A stretch of 64,000 nucleotides of DNA from CAZHPR01 sp964534305 (GCA_964534305.1 CAZHPR010000002.1:1-64000); one strand, 5' to 3'. Positions 48,708 through 57,582 are shown, counted from the stretch's first letter. A program made the numbers and translations. The notes: generated by a model from the letters alone, not told the origin.

Positions 48708-49163
48708 CTAATTACCCCTTACTTTTAAGCGGGTGGAGCGGTTTTTGTCTAGTTTTGGAAGACGGATTATGAGAAGACCATGCTTTTCTATCGCTTCTGA
48801 AGCATCTACGTCTATTTCTTGTGGAAGTACAATTGTCCTCGAGAAACTACCCCAGTACAACTCTCGATGGAAGTAATCCTCATCGCTTATCGTCTTTTCA
48901 TTCTCTCTTTTGCCTTTGATCGTTACCATATCTCTTGAGATAGAAACATCTAGGTCTTCTGGCTTTACTCCCGATACCATGGTCTTTATAATTATTTCGT
49001 TTTGATTTTGGTATACGTCAACAGAGAGCTCACCCTCTTCTGGGGCCATCCAATCATCTTCTCTTGGGTTTGTGTTGTTGTTTTGAAAGCTTACCTCAGT
49101 CTCTACTTCTTCCGGTATTGTTATTGAGCCGGTTAGTCTTTCAAAAAAAGATCTTTTTGCCAT
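48708..49163 (-). CDS. Small heat-shock protein, Hsp20 family
   Basis: A 151-residue protein with an alpha-crystallin domain (about 40-140). ELSVDVYQNQNEIIIKTMVSG, the VKPEDLDVSISRDMVTIKG strand and YFHRELYWGSFSRTIVLP are typical, and HGLLIIRLPKL holds a degenerate I-x-I-like tail. It acts as an ATP-independent holdase. It lies next to a PrsW-like gene. Confidence 0.93.
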   Translation of the reverse strand: MAKRSFFERLTGSITIPEEVETEVSFQNNNTNPREDDWMAPEEGELSVDVYQNQNEIIIKTMVSGVKPEDLDVSISRDMVTIKGKRENEKTISDEDYFHRELYWGSFSRTIVLPQEIDVDASEAIEKHGLLIIRLPKLDKNRSTRLKVRGN

Positions 49164-49173
49164 TTTTTTATAT

Positions 49174-49860
49174 TTATATATGAGTCTTTTTTACCTTCTC
49201 TATTGCGACGATAATAAATGTTACAACTATCCACACACCAGAGAAAACAAAAAATATCTTATCGCCACTTTCAATTATAAGTAAATTGAAGATTGTGTGC
49301 AATATGATTGATGTAGATATTCCTACAAAAATAAACAGGTTTTTTACGGTTCTGCTTAGGTAAAATGATAGTCCGTACATTATACCTATTGTCGCAGAAG
49401 AGGCTGTGTGTAGAAGCGTCGCACCCAAAAATCTCATATTGCCGGTTATTACACTCTCAGCGAAGTGCCCTCCACTGATCAAGTTTGATAAGAAAAGAGA
49501 GTTTTCTAAAGCGGAAAATCCAAGGGCAACTGTTATCATATAAATTACCGCATCTATCGGTTCGTCATTTTCGCGCATTCTTAGGGCCAGTATGTATGCG
49601 GCTCCAAATTTGAAAAGTTCTTCTACGGTAGACCAATAAAATATCGTCAGAGTGTTTATTTCTCCACCCTGCAAAGAAAACAAAATTTTTTCTATCGGTA
49701 ATACAAGGATTACTGCCAAAGCACCACCAAAAAATGTAAGAGCCAGTCTCCATCTAGGTTCTGGGTGCAGCTTGTCTTCTCTGGTCCAAAACCATAGCCA
49801 GAGAAGCGCAGGCATAATGCCTCCGAGTAAAGATAGAAATATTGTCAAAGAAGCATTCAT
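49174..49860 (-). CDS. PrsW family membrane protease-like protein
   Basis: A 228-residue protein with seven or eight membrane segments. VEELFKFGAAYILALR has the EExxK-type motif of PrsW peptidases, and GATLLHTASSATIGIMYG the conserved His. PrsW cleaves anti-sigma factors in Bacillus; the target here is unknown. It lies between hsp20 and valS with small gaps, so the three may share a transcript. Confidence 0.85.
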   Translation of the reverse strand: MNASLTIFLSLLGGIMPALLWLWFWTREDKLHPEPRWRLALTFFGGALAVILVLPIEKILFSLQGGEINTLTIFYWSTVEELFKFGAAYILALRMRENDEPIDAVIYMITVALGFSALENSLFLSNLISGGHFAESVITGNMRFLGATLLHTASSATIGIMYGLSFYLSRTVKNLFIFVGISTSIILHTIFNLLIIESGDKIFFVFSGVWIVVTFIIVAIEKVKKTHI

Positions 49861-49868
49861 TTATATTT

Positions 49869-52082
49869 TTAATATTTTGGCCAAGATTCGATCATCAATA
49901 ATTTTTTGTTATTAACCAAGATTTGCCATAACTTTTCTGTAATAAACGGCATAAATGGGTGAAGTATTTTTAGTTGTTCTTTAAGTAAAAATAATAACAT
50001 ATTTTTTCTTGAAGACGATTTTTGTTCTGATTCTTTAAAAATAGTTTTACTTTCTTCTATAATAATGTCCGCAAAAGTATGCCAAGCGTAGTGATAGATT
50101 TTTTCGGCTGCAAGATAAAACCTAAAATTATCCATATCAGAAGTTATATCCTTGGCGATATTTTCAAACTCAGCTACCAGTTTCTTGTCTGTTTCTTCTG
50201 TTACCTTTTCTTTATCACCGTCTATCCCTTCGGTATTTTCAACTACAAATCTGGATATATTCCAAAGCTTGTTTGCGAAGTGTTTGTAAGCTTTGAATTT
50301 GTCCTCTGAAATTTTGCTATCATTCCCCGGTCCAGTGCCTACTATCATAGCCATACGTAGTGCGTCTGCGCCATACTTTTCTACTATCTCAACCGGATCT
50401 ACGTTGTTTCCTAGGGACTTGCTTATTTTTCTCCCTTGATTATCCCTTACTAATCCATGGAGATAGACCTTACCAAAAGGTACTTCTCCTGTGAGGTAGG
50501 TGGACATTAGGATCATCCTGGCTACCCAGAAGAAAAGTATGTCGTAGCCAGTCTCTAAAACAGTAGTAGGGTGATAATTTTTTAGATCGTCTGTTTTTTC
50601 TGGCCAACCCAGAGTAGAGAACGTCCAAAGACCTGATGAGAACCAAGTATCTAGTGTATCACTGTCTTGTAACCAACCCTGGCCTTCTGGCGCTTCAACG
50701 CCAACGTAAGTCTCCTCACTCTCTGTTGTAGATGGATCGGATCGGTACCAAACAGGAATTCTGTGGCCGTACCATATTTGTCTACTTATACACCAGTCTC
50801 GAAGGTTGTTTATCCAATTTGTGTAAACTCGTTCAAATCTTTCTGGGATTATTTCAATATTTTTATTCTGAACAACAGAAAGCATTAATTTTTTTAGTGT
50901 AACCTTTTCTCCTTTTTTTATGCCTGGCAACGTATCAAACTGGTATTCAAATTCCTTGTTTACATTTACAAACCATTGCAACTTTGGAAGCGGCTCCACG
51001 ATACCTCCTGTACGTTCTGCTGTTGATATATTTTGGACGATTTCCTCTTCTTTTAACAACAGACCTTCTTTTTTAAGCCAATCTACTATTATTTCTCTAG
51101 CCTCCAAAACTTTTTTGTTTGAAAGTAGTGGAGAGTCAACTGACATTTTGGCGTATTCATTTATAACTGGTTTAATATCTAAGTTATGCCTCTCTGAAAT
51201 CTCCCAATCTATTGCGCTATGAGCGGGGGTTACACCGAGTGCTCCTGTTCCAAATTCTGGATCTACCGATGAATCAGCGATTATCTTGATAGACAATCTT
51301 TCTCCAGCAAAATTTTCAATGTTGAATATTTTACCGATATATTCTTTGTAGCGTGAGTCTTCGGGGTGTACGGCAACTGCTGTATCACCAACTTTTGTTT
51401 CTGGTCTTGTGGTAGAGATATAGATAGGAAAATCTTTCGAATATTTAAATGTGTATAGCACCGCTTTTCTTTCTTCGTAAACAATCTCATCATCTGATAT
51501 TGTCGTTTGTCCCTTTGGGTCCCAGTTAACTATCCTATGACCACGATAAATTATTCCATCGTCGTACATCCTCTTAAATGCAGTTTTTACGGCCAGATTC
51601 CTTTTTTCATCAAGAGTAAATGCTTCTCTAGACCAATCTAGGGAGCTACCAATCCTCTTCGTTTGGTCTACTATTATGTCGTGACTATTCTTTGCAAAAT
51701 CTTGAATTCTTTTTAAAAATTCTTCTCTTCCTAGGTCATGCCTGTTTTTACCTTCTTCTTTTTGAATTATTTTTTCTACCTTTGACTGGGTGGCTATCGC
51801 AGCGTGGTCAGTTCCAGGGATCCAAAGTGTTTTTTTACCAAGCATCCTATTGTATCTAACCATGATGTCCTCAATGGTCAACATAAAGGCACTACCCATA
51901 TGAAGGTTGCCGGTGACATTTGGTGGGGGAAGAACGATAGAGAAAAATTCAGAATCCTTATTTGTGACACCTTTTTCTATACAAATATCAGGGTTAAAAA
52001 AGCCACTTTCCTCCCAGGTCTTGTAAATACTAGACTCTGTTGACTTTGGGTCGTATGGTTTTTTCAGCTCATCATTCATCAT
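49869..52082 (-). CDS. valS: Valyl-tRNA synthetase, short form
   Basis: Charges tRNA-Val. The 737 residues contain the HIGH-like PPPNVTGNLHMGSA, the KMSKS-like GRKISKSLGN, the CP1 editing domain (STTRPETKVGDTAVAVHPED) and an anticodon-binding domain up to IESWPKY. The usual C-terminal coiled-coil arm of about 100 residues or more is missing, so the protein is at the short end for ValRS. Two ATGs in tandem (52082, 52079) could start it. Confidence 0.95.
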   Translation of the reverse strand: MMNDELKKPYDPKSTESSIYKTWEESGFFNPDICIEKGVTNKDSEFFSIVLPPPNVTGNLHMGSAFMLTIEDIMVRYNRMLGKKTLWIPGTDHAAIATQSKVEKIIQKEEGKNRHDLGREEFLKRIQDFAKNSHDIIVDQTKRIGSSLDWSREAFTLDEKRNLAVKTAFKRMYDDGIIYRGHRIVNWDPKGQTTISDDEIVYEERKAVLYTFKYSKDFPIYISTTRPETKVGDTAVAVHPEDSRYKEYIGKIFNIENFAGERLSIKIIADSSVDPEFGTGALGVTPAHSAIDWEISERHNLDIKPVINEYAKMSVDSPLLSNKKVLEAREIIVDWLKKEGLLLKEEEIVQNISTAERTGGIVEPLPKLQWFVNVNKEFEYQFDTLPGIKKGEKVTLKKLMLSVVQNKNIEIIPERFERVYTNWINNLRDWCISRQIWYGHRIPVWYRSDPSTTESEETYVGVEAPEGQGWLQDSDTLDTWFSSGLWTFSTLGWPEKTDDLKNYHPTTVLETGYDILFFWVARMILMSTYLTGEVPFGKVYLHGLVRDNQGRKISKSLGNNVDPVEIVEKYGADALRMAMIVGTGPGNDSKISEDKFKAYKHFANKLWNISRFVVENTEGIDGDKEKVTEETDKKLVAEFENIAKDITSDMDNFRFYLAAEKIYHYAWHTFADIIIEESKTIFKESEQKSSSRKNMLLFLLKEQLKILHPFMPFITEKLWQILVNNKKLLMIESWPKY

Positions 52083-52132
52083 TTATAAAAATAATACCCT
52101 AAAATTAGTAAATCTAGAAATCAAACAAATTG

Positions 52133-52226
52133 TAAAGGACAAAATATACTATAATCCGAGATCTATTTTTGTCCTTTATGGTCTTATACAATATTTTAAA
52201 CAAAAAAAAGACATATAAAGGACAAA
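52133..52226. promoter_or_regulatory. Three copies of an 11-bp site around a promoter
   Basis: TAAAGGACAAA occurs at 52133-52143 and 52216-52226, and inverted at 52168-52178. The first two sites form an inverted repeat around TATAAT (52150-52155). It could be an operator set for the large surface protein gene or for valS. Confidence 0.5.
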
Positions 52227-52345
52227 TACTAAAAAACCTTTAAAATAAAGCTTTTTTGACCTATAAAACCTTGACATTCTCATTAAAATATGAGAAGCTT
52301 TGGTCGTCAAGTTTAATAAAAATCATACAGAATAAAACAAATTCT

Positions 52346-55300
52346 ATGGAAAATAATATGAATATGAAAAAAATATTGAATTCCGCGCTTTCATTAGTGT
52401 TTATTTTTGTAATGATTTTTTCTAATTTTGCTGCTTTGCCTGTAAAGGTATCTGCTGAAGATGAAGCCTTTGTCCAAGAAAATATGTTTTTTGGAGCACA
52501 GGAAGAAAGCAATACTGAAGTCGTTGTTAACAACAATAATACAGAAAGTGCCGGTGATTTGACTACTGATTTATCTGTTGCAGATCAGACAAGTGGGGCA
52601 GCTGAACAGACAGAGACTATCTCCACAGAAGAAGTGAATAGTAATGTAAACTTTTCTACATCAGAAACAGAGCAAAGATCTTCACAAGAAAATTTGTTTT
52701 CTACCTCTTCGTCTGGCGCTGATAATAATCAATCACTTCTTTCTATAGATAAGTTTGTTAAAAATGTTACAGATAGTACAGATTATTCAAAACAAGTAGA
52801 CGCAAACTTTGATGAAATAGTTAGATTTAAATTAGTTATCACTAATATTGGAACAGCCAATCTTAGTGATTTGTATGTTTCTGATACTTTGCCAGAGAAA
52901 CTTTCTTATGTAGATGGTAGTCTATCTGTCCCAGAGCCTGTATATGGAGGCAATATATTTTCTACTCAAGGGCTCAATGTTCACGACCTAAATCCTGGAC
53001 AATCTATCACTATAACTTTTGATGCTAAAGTTTCTGGATCAAGCAGTTTTGGTTTTGGCGAGACCATACTTACCAATAATGCTAGTTCGGTTGAAATAGG
53101 TGGTACGCCTGCAAGTCCAGACACTGATTCTGCATCCGTTAGAGTTTTTAAGCAGCAAGAGACCACTCCGCCTCCAGTTAATGTTTGTAATGAAATAAAA
53201 GATAAAACTGGTTGGTATGGAAAATACTATGACTACAACTCTAGTCATCCAAATATGGAGGAGGTTACTTCTACCTGGAATACCTACTATGGGGACCCAC
53301 TAAGCAATGATGTTGCTTGGACAGCAGATTGGTATGACTCAAAATATTTTAAACTTGGTAGGGTAGATAGCAATCTTATTTTTAATAACAACTTTTTCCC
53401 TCTAGATTCTGTTTCTGGTGCAGAGATTATAAACGGACACAACTACCACTTCGGTGTTCACTGGAAGGCTGTTGTGACAGCATCAAGTTCAGCTAATTAT
53501 GGATTTAGGATTGATTCTGACGATGATGCTTGGGTTTATGTTGATGGTGATTTGATAAAAGATAACAGAGGGGTACACCCAGTGTTGTCCAAGACCGGTT
53601 CAGTTTATTTAACAAAGGGTGATCATATTGTAGATATTTTCTTTGCTGAGAGACACACAACACATTCAAATATGTACTTCAAGTTTAATGATACATCTCT
53701 AGTCATAAAACCTTTTGTTGATGGATGTACTTCAGTAAATACTCCACCGGTTATAACTCTAATCGGTAACAACCCACTATTTCTAACAGTTGGTGATATA
53801 TTCGTTGATCCAGGGGCAACATCTACCGATGCACAAGACGGAGATCTTACATCAAGCATTGTAAAAACTGGAACAGTTAACACCTCAGCTGTTAGCACAA
53901 CAACACTAACTTATTCAGTTACTGACTCCGGTGGACTCTCTGCTTCTACTACAAGATTGGTAGTGGTTAAGCCAAAGGTTACTCCTCCTGGAAATGGTGG
54001 CGGCTCTACGAATACTCCACCGGTGATAACTCTAATTGGCAATAATCCTTTGAATATATTTATAGGTAGTACTTTTGTTGACCCGGGCGCAACAGCAACC
54101 GACGCACAAGACGGCAACCTTACTTCAAGCATAATAGTATCTGGTACTGTTGCTACCTCTACACTAGGTACATCAACTCTTACTTACTCTGTCTACGATT
54201 CAGGCGGACTTGGCGCAACTACTACAAGGGAAGTTGTGGTACTTGCAACAACTACTCCGCCGGTAGTCAAACCACAGTGTTCTGATGGTTTGGATAACGA
54301 TGGAGATGGCAAGATTGATTCTCTAGACCCTGGCTGTCATAGCGATGGGAATGTAGAGAATGGTAGTTCTTTTGATCCAAATGACGACAGTGAAGTCGAT
54401 GTTCCTTCTAATCCTCCTAGCGATGGTGGTGGTAATGGCGGCGGAGGCGGTGGTGGTAGTTCTTTGAGTGGTAGAAGACGAGACGTAAGCAACCTCTTTG
54501 CAAGCGGGGGCGAGATTCTCGGTGCTTCAAGTTGTTCTTATCTTAGGGATTACCTGAGAATTGATTGGGCTAATGATAGAGTAGAAGTCCTAAAACTTCA
54601 GTCTTTCTTGAATATTTATGATGGAGCAAAATTAAACATGACAGGTGTCTTTGATCAAAACACACTTGTTGCTGTAAATAATTTCCAGAATAAATATGAG
54701 AGTGACATACTTACTCCTTGGGGGCACGATGCACCTACTGGATTTGTATACATTCTTACTAAGAAAAAGATAAATGAGATTTATTGCAACACTACTTATC
54801 CTCTAACTAGCGAACAAGCAGAGGAGATAAGAGAATTTAGAAGTTTCCTTGACGGTCTAAAGAGTTCTAACCCTGGCGCAACTTATGATGCTGGTGGTAT
54901 AGGAGGTGATCTAGAGGGAGCAATAAAGGGCGTTGTTGTATTAGATCAAAATGGTGAAGTTGTTGATACTGCTACCACAAGTGTAGTAGATCTTGTAAAG
55001 GACGATTCATTCTCCAGCTCAGTTCTCAGAAACGCTGCAGTTTCTATATTTGCAGTCCCAGATAGTACAACCGAGACACTAAGATGTCTTATCGCTTTCC
55101 TCATAATACTTCTTGTTATGTATATAGTGTCTGGAATACTTGCAAACGGTACAAGAGAGAGGAGGATAGTATTTTTGATACTTTCTGTTATTGCGATAAT
55201 TGTCTCTATAATTATAAACTTCTATTGTGTCGTCGCGCCGCTACTACTTGCACTTATAATCTCTGCGCTTCTCATAATCTTTGATAATAAAAATGGCGAT

Positions 55301-55510
55301 AGCGGAGACTCTAACCTTGAACAACCAAAGAATACCAATTCTTCAGAGGTAGAAGACAAAGCTCCAGAAAATCTACCTGCGCAGACAGACTTACCAACGA
55401 AAGAAGAAGCTTCTAGTGTTATAGAAATGCCAGGAGAAATAGTTGTTGAGAATGACGAGGAAGAGGTGATAGAACCGTCTACTATAGACTCAGAAAAAAC
55501 AAACAACTAA
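52346..55510 (+). CDS. Very large multi-domain cell-surface protein
   Basis: A 1054-residue exported protein. Order from the N terminus: signal peptide (to about residue 35), Ser/Thr/Glu-rich linker, a DUF11-like domain (NFDEIVRFKLVITNIGTANL to about 270), a PA14/fibro-slime-like domain (GWYGKYYDYN... to WVYVDGDLIKDN and HIVDIFF), two tandem Ig-like repeats of the DUF5011/Cry22 type (each starting TPPVITLIGNNPL), a Ca-binding-like DNDGDGKIDSLDPG segment, a Gly-rich spacer, a peptidoglycan-binding-like helical domain (VEVLKLQSFLNIY...), two or three C-terminal membrane segments and an acidic tail. This looks like an adhesin spanning the envelope. Start ATG 52346 gives the signal peptide. Confidence 0.88.
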   Translation: MENNMNMKKILNSALSLVFIFVMIFSNFAALPVKVSAEDEAFVQENMFFGAQEESNTEVVVNNNNTESAGDLTTDLSVADQTSGAAEQTETISTEEVNSNVNFSTSETEQRSSQENLFSTSSSGADNNQSLLSIDKFVKNVTDSTDYSKQVDANFDEIVRFKLVITNIGTANLSDLYVSDTLPEKLSYVDGSLSVPEPVYGGNIFSTQGLNVHDLNPGQSITITFDAKVSGSSSFGFGETILTNNASSVEIGGTPASPDTDSASVRVFKQQETTPPPVNVCNEIKDKTGWYGKYYDYNSSHPNMEEVTSTWNTYYGDPLSNDVAWTADWYDSKYFKLGRVDSNLIFNNNFFPLDSVSGAEIINGHNYHFGVHWKAVVTASSSANYGFRIDSDDDAWVYVDGDLIKDNRGVHPVLSKTGSVYLTKGDHIVDIFFAERHTTHSNMYFKFNDTSLVIKPFVDGCTSVNTPPVITLIGNNPLFLTVGDIFVDPGATSTDAQDGDLTSSIVKTGTVNTSAVSTTTLTYSVTDSGGLSASTTRLVVVKPKVTPPGNGGGSTNTPPVITLIGNNPLNIFIGSTFVDPGATATDAQDGNLTSSIIVSGTVATSTLGTSTLTYSVYDSGGLGATTTREVVVLATTTPPVVKPQCSDGLDNDGDGKIDSLDPGCHSDGNVENGSSFDPNDDSEVDVPSNPPSDGGGNGGGGGGGSSLSGRRRDVSNLFASGGEILGASSCSYLRDYLRIDWANDRVEVLKLQSFLNIYDGAKLNMTGVFDQNTLVAVNNFQNKYESDILTPWGHDAPTGFVYILTKKKINEIYCNTTYPLTSEQAEEIREFRSFLDGLKSSNPGATYDAGGIGGDLEGAIKGVVVLDQNGEVVDTATTSVVDLVKDDSFSSSVLRNAAVSIFAVPDSTTETLRCLIAFLIILLVMYIVSGILANGTRERRIVFLILSVIAIIVSIIINFYCVVAPLLLALIISALLIIFDNKNGDSGDSNLEQPKNTNSSEVEDKAPENLPAQTDLPTKEEASSVIEMPGEIVVENDEEEVIEPSTIDSEKTNN

Positions 55511-56706
55511 ATATCTAGATTGCCGTCCGCCTTTAGTTCATACTCCTTGCTCTCCTTTCTGAGAGAGTCTATATAAGCTGATATCGCTATCATTGTTGCG
55601 TTGTCTGTAGTCAAACTTTTTTCTGGAATATAGACCTTAGGCCATAGAAAACTATTCTCAAGTTCCAAAATTTTCTCTCTTATTAGTTTGTTTGCTATAA
55701 CTCCTCCTCCAACGATAATACTTTTTGGAGAGAATTCTTGGATTGCCTTTTTTGTTTTTGAAAGCAAAACCTCAACTACGGCATCTTCGAATTCTCTGGC
55801 AATTTCTTTCTTTTGATTTTCTGATAGTTTTGGTAGATCTTCTTTGGCCCCACCCCCTGCCCCCTCCCCTAAGGGGAGGGGGTTTGGGGGAGGGGATGTG
55901 TTATCTTTTCCTTTGCTTATTAAGTCCCGGATATAATACAAAACAGAAGTTTTAAGACCAGAAAATGAAAAGTTGTAATCTTTTGAGTGAAGCATCGGTC
56001 TAGGGAAATTCTTTTCTTGTTGGATACCTTCTTTTCTTGCTTCTTCTGCTAGTCTGCTTATCTCTGGCCCTCCTGGATAAGGGAGGTCAAGCATCCTGGC
56101 AACCTTATCAAAAGCTTCTCCTACTGCGTCGTCTAATGTCTCACCAATCTTTTTTTTATCGTGCCAGCTTTCCATGAGTACAAGCTCTGTGTGCCCACCG
56201 GAAATAAGTAGGGCAAGCGCAGGAAACTCAACACCTTGATTCATGATTCTTGATTCATGATTCTGCGCCAGTAGTACTGATGCAATATGTCCTTCCATAT
56301 GATTTGCACCGACAACTTTTACCCCCCAATTTTTACCAAGCTCTTCTGCGAACTTTATACCAGTCCAGAGAGCTGGCTCAAGCCCGGGCCCCACTGTTAC
56401 CGCGATCATGTCAATGGGAAATTTTTTGCCTGGTTTGTTTTTTTCCCATAATTCATAATTCATAATTCCTAATTCATCTTCAAAACCTGCTTCCTTTAGT
56501 GCTTCTTCCAAGACTATAGGTAAGTTTTTCTCATGCTCTCTTTTTGCAAGAGTGGGGAAGACACCGCCATACTCTTTGTGTATGTCTATCTGACTATTTA
56601 CAGCACTTCCGAGTAGCTTGAAAGAGAGAGAATTTATGTCTCCTTCTGCTTCTACTATGCTTATTGCTGTTTCGTCACAACTAGTCTCTATCCCAAGTAT
56701 TCTCAT
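55507..56706 (-). CDS. tsaD: tRNA N6-adenosine threonylcarbamoyltransferase TsaD
   Basis: Transfers threonylcarbamoyl to A37 of ANN-decoding tRNAs. Of 399 residues, the first 300 have ILGIETSCDETAISIV, the metal ligands His in ANHMEGHIAS, ALLISGGHTEL and NFSFSGLKTS. Three stretches look inserted. QNHESRIMNQGV and LGIMNYELWEK come from 7-nt-period repeats (56236-56263 and 56448-56475), and SPPPNPLPLGEGAGGGA comes from a GC-rich palindrome (55846-55895). All keep the frame. The gene is convergent with the surface protein and overlaps its end by 4 bp. ATG 56706 fits the family start. Confidence 0.94.
   Translation of the reverse strand: MRILGIETSCDETAISIVEAEGDINSLSFKLLGSAVNSQIDIHKEYGGVFPTLAKREHEKNLPIVLEEALKEAGFEDELGIMNYELWEKNKPGKKFPIDMIAVTVGPGLEPALWTGIKFAEELGKNWGVKVVGANHMEGHIASVLLAQNHESRIMNQGVEFPALALLISGGHTELVLMESWHDKKKIGETLDDAVGEAFDKVARMLDLPYPGGPEISRLAEEARKEGIQQEKNFPRPMLHSKDYNFSFSGLKTSVLYYIRDLISKGKDNTSPPPNPLPLGEGAGGGAKEDLPKLSENQKKEIAREFEDAVVEVLLSKTKKAIQEFSPKSIIVGGGVIANKLIREKILELENSFLWPKVYIPEKSLTTDNATMIAISAYIDSLRKESKEYELKADGNLDI
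55846..55895. repeat. GC-rich palindromic repeat inside tsaD
   Basis: CCCCCTCCCC pairs with GGGGAGGGGG around TAAG, with outer G/C-rich arms (ACCCCC and GGGGGAGGGG). Confidence 0.85.
56236..56263. repeat. Heptanucleotide-period repeat inside tsaD (1)
   Basis: Four 7-mers alternating TTGATTC and ATGATTC. Confidence 0.8.
56448..56475. repeat. Heptanucleotide-period repeat inside tsaD (2)
   Basis: Three exact ATAATTC units and one CTAATTC. Confidence 0.8.
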
Positions 56707-56784
56707 CACAACAATATACAACAATATTTTAATTTATCCACTTATTTATATATTATGTAAGTTAGCCTTTGTTATAATATAAAA

Positions 56785-56893
56785 ATCGCCCATGCAAGGA
56801 GGCACTTCGCGTCTAGAGCTAAACAGGTGGCTGAATAGCAATAGCCGGAGTGCCTCGCAAAATCCAAGCTCCTTTATGAGGAGCTTTCTGTAA
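56785..56893 (+). ncRNA. Possible small structured RNA
   Basis: TATAAT near 56776 is followed by a segment in which GAGGCACTTC (about 56801) pairs with GGAGTGCCTC (about 56850), enclosing GGCT/AGCC with a loop rich in A. A second hairpin AAGCTCC/GGAGCTT (about 56868-56888) follows with a weak T run. No coding frame. Low to moderate confidence. Confidence 0.4.
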
Positions 56894-56910
56894 AATAAAA
56901 TAATTGAAAG

Positions 56911-56937
56911 ACCCCGCGCTACTCACAGCGCAGGGCC
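56911..56937 (-). terminator. Intrinsic terminator overlapping the end of a small gene
   Basis: On the minus strand CCCTGCGCT pairs with AGCGCGGGG, then TCTTTC. It overlaps the stop codon of the 55-residue gene. Confidence 0.7.
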
Positions 56938-57086
56938 TGTCTTGTCTTGGAGATCATAAGCAAGACCAACCCTCCTACCATCAAAAGAGAGATCAGGATG
57001 GTGAGTCCTGCCTTGAATATGACTTCTGCTACCGGCATCGTGTACTTTGAGATGCCGTCGTACGAAGAACAGTCCAGGTTTTCCAT
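56919..57086 (-). CDS. 55-residue single-pass membrane peptide with strong Shine-Dalgarno site
   Basis: A short frame on the minus strand: MENLDCSSYDGISKYTM, then a membrane segment (about 22-45, VIFKAGLTILISLLMVGGLVL) and a basic tail (SKTRQALRCE). AAAGGAGG lies 5 nt before the ATG. It has its own terminator and is GC-richer than its neighbours. These signals make it more credible than chance for such a length. It matches the other Shine-Dalgarno-bearing unknown genes; function unknown. Confidence 0.65.
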   Translation of the reverse strand: MENLDCSSYDGISKYTMPVAEVIFKAGLTILISLLMVGGLVLLMISKTRQALRCE

Positions 57087-57122
57087 GTCCGCCTCCTTTT
57101 TTAATATATCATAAAATTCTGT

Positions 57123-57230
57123 ATGGAGAATCGGTCGCGAATAAATTTGCTAGTGCAAATTTTTCTCGACCCCGACTCCCTCGCTTTGCTCAGTCCGTCT
57201 TTCGATTCTCGCCATACTAGGCGATCATGT
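57123..57230. repeat. tRNA-linked repeat element next to tRNA-Glu
   Basis: On the minus strand, downstream of tRNA-Glu, a variant of the family core lies at 57178-57196 (GGACTGAGCAAAGCGAGGG), with a hairpin AAATTTGC/GCAAATTT. The outer end (CGATTCTCCATA) resembles the tRNA-Glu 3' part CGATTCCCCGTA. Confidence 0.55.
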
Positions 57231-57273
57231 GCCAAAAATAAAATACCAGCTGAACTGGTATTTTATTTTTGGC
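57231..57273 (-). terminator. Long hairpin directly after tRNA-Glu
   Basis: A perfect 19-bp stem (57231-57249 with 57255-57273). It follows the tRNA 3' end by one base on the minus strand and carries AT-rich arms, so it should act as a tRNA terminator or processing signal. Confidence 0.8.
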
Positions 57274-57274
57274 A

Positions 57275-57346
57275 TGACCCTACGGGGAATCGAACCCCGA
57301 TTACCGCCTTGAAAAGGCGATGTCCTAACCGTTAGACGATAGGGCC
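57275..57346 (-). tRNA. tRNA-Glu (TTC)
   Basis: Minus-strand cloverleaf: acceptor GGCCCTA/TAGGGTC, anticodon loop TTTTCAA, T stem CGGGG/CCCCG with loop TTCGATT. CCA is not encoded. With GatCAB encoded here, this tRNA family matters for the transamidation route. Confidence 0.95.
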
Positions 57347-57469
57347 GCAATACTTCACCCCGCTTATAGCGGAGTTTCGTAGGGCTTACCTACAATATGA
57401 AGTATTACGCAAAATAATAACACCATTTTTGTATAATGCAAAATCTGGATTATTCTATGTTAAAATTTA

Positions 57470-57550
57470 TAAAGATAGCCTTCATGGCTAGCTAGAGAGG
57501 AGTAGAGGAGTAATTCCCAAGAGCCCTTCGCAGGAGGGGCTCTAAATATT
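57470..57550 (+). ncRNA. Possible small RNA before tRNA-Ser
   Basis: TAGCC/GGCTA hairpin, a GAGGAG-rich segment and a terminator-like hairpin AGAGCCC/GGGGCTCT (about 57520-57542) lie in the gap between tRNA-Glu and tRNA-Ser. TAAAAT near 57459 could be the -10. No open frame. Confidence 0.3.
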
Positions 57551-57582
57551 TACTCAATTTTATATTATACTTCGTTTGTATT

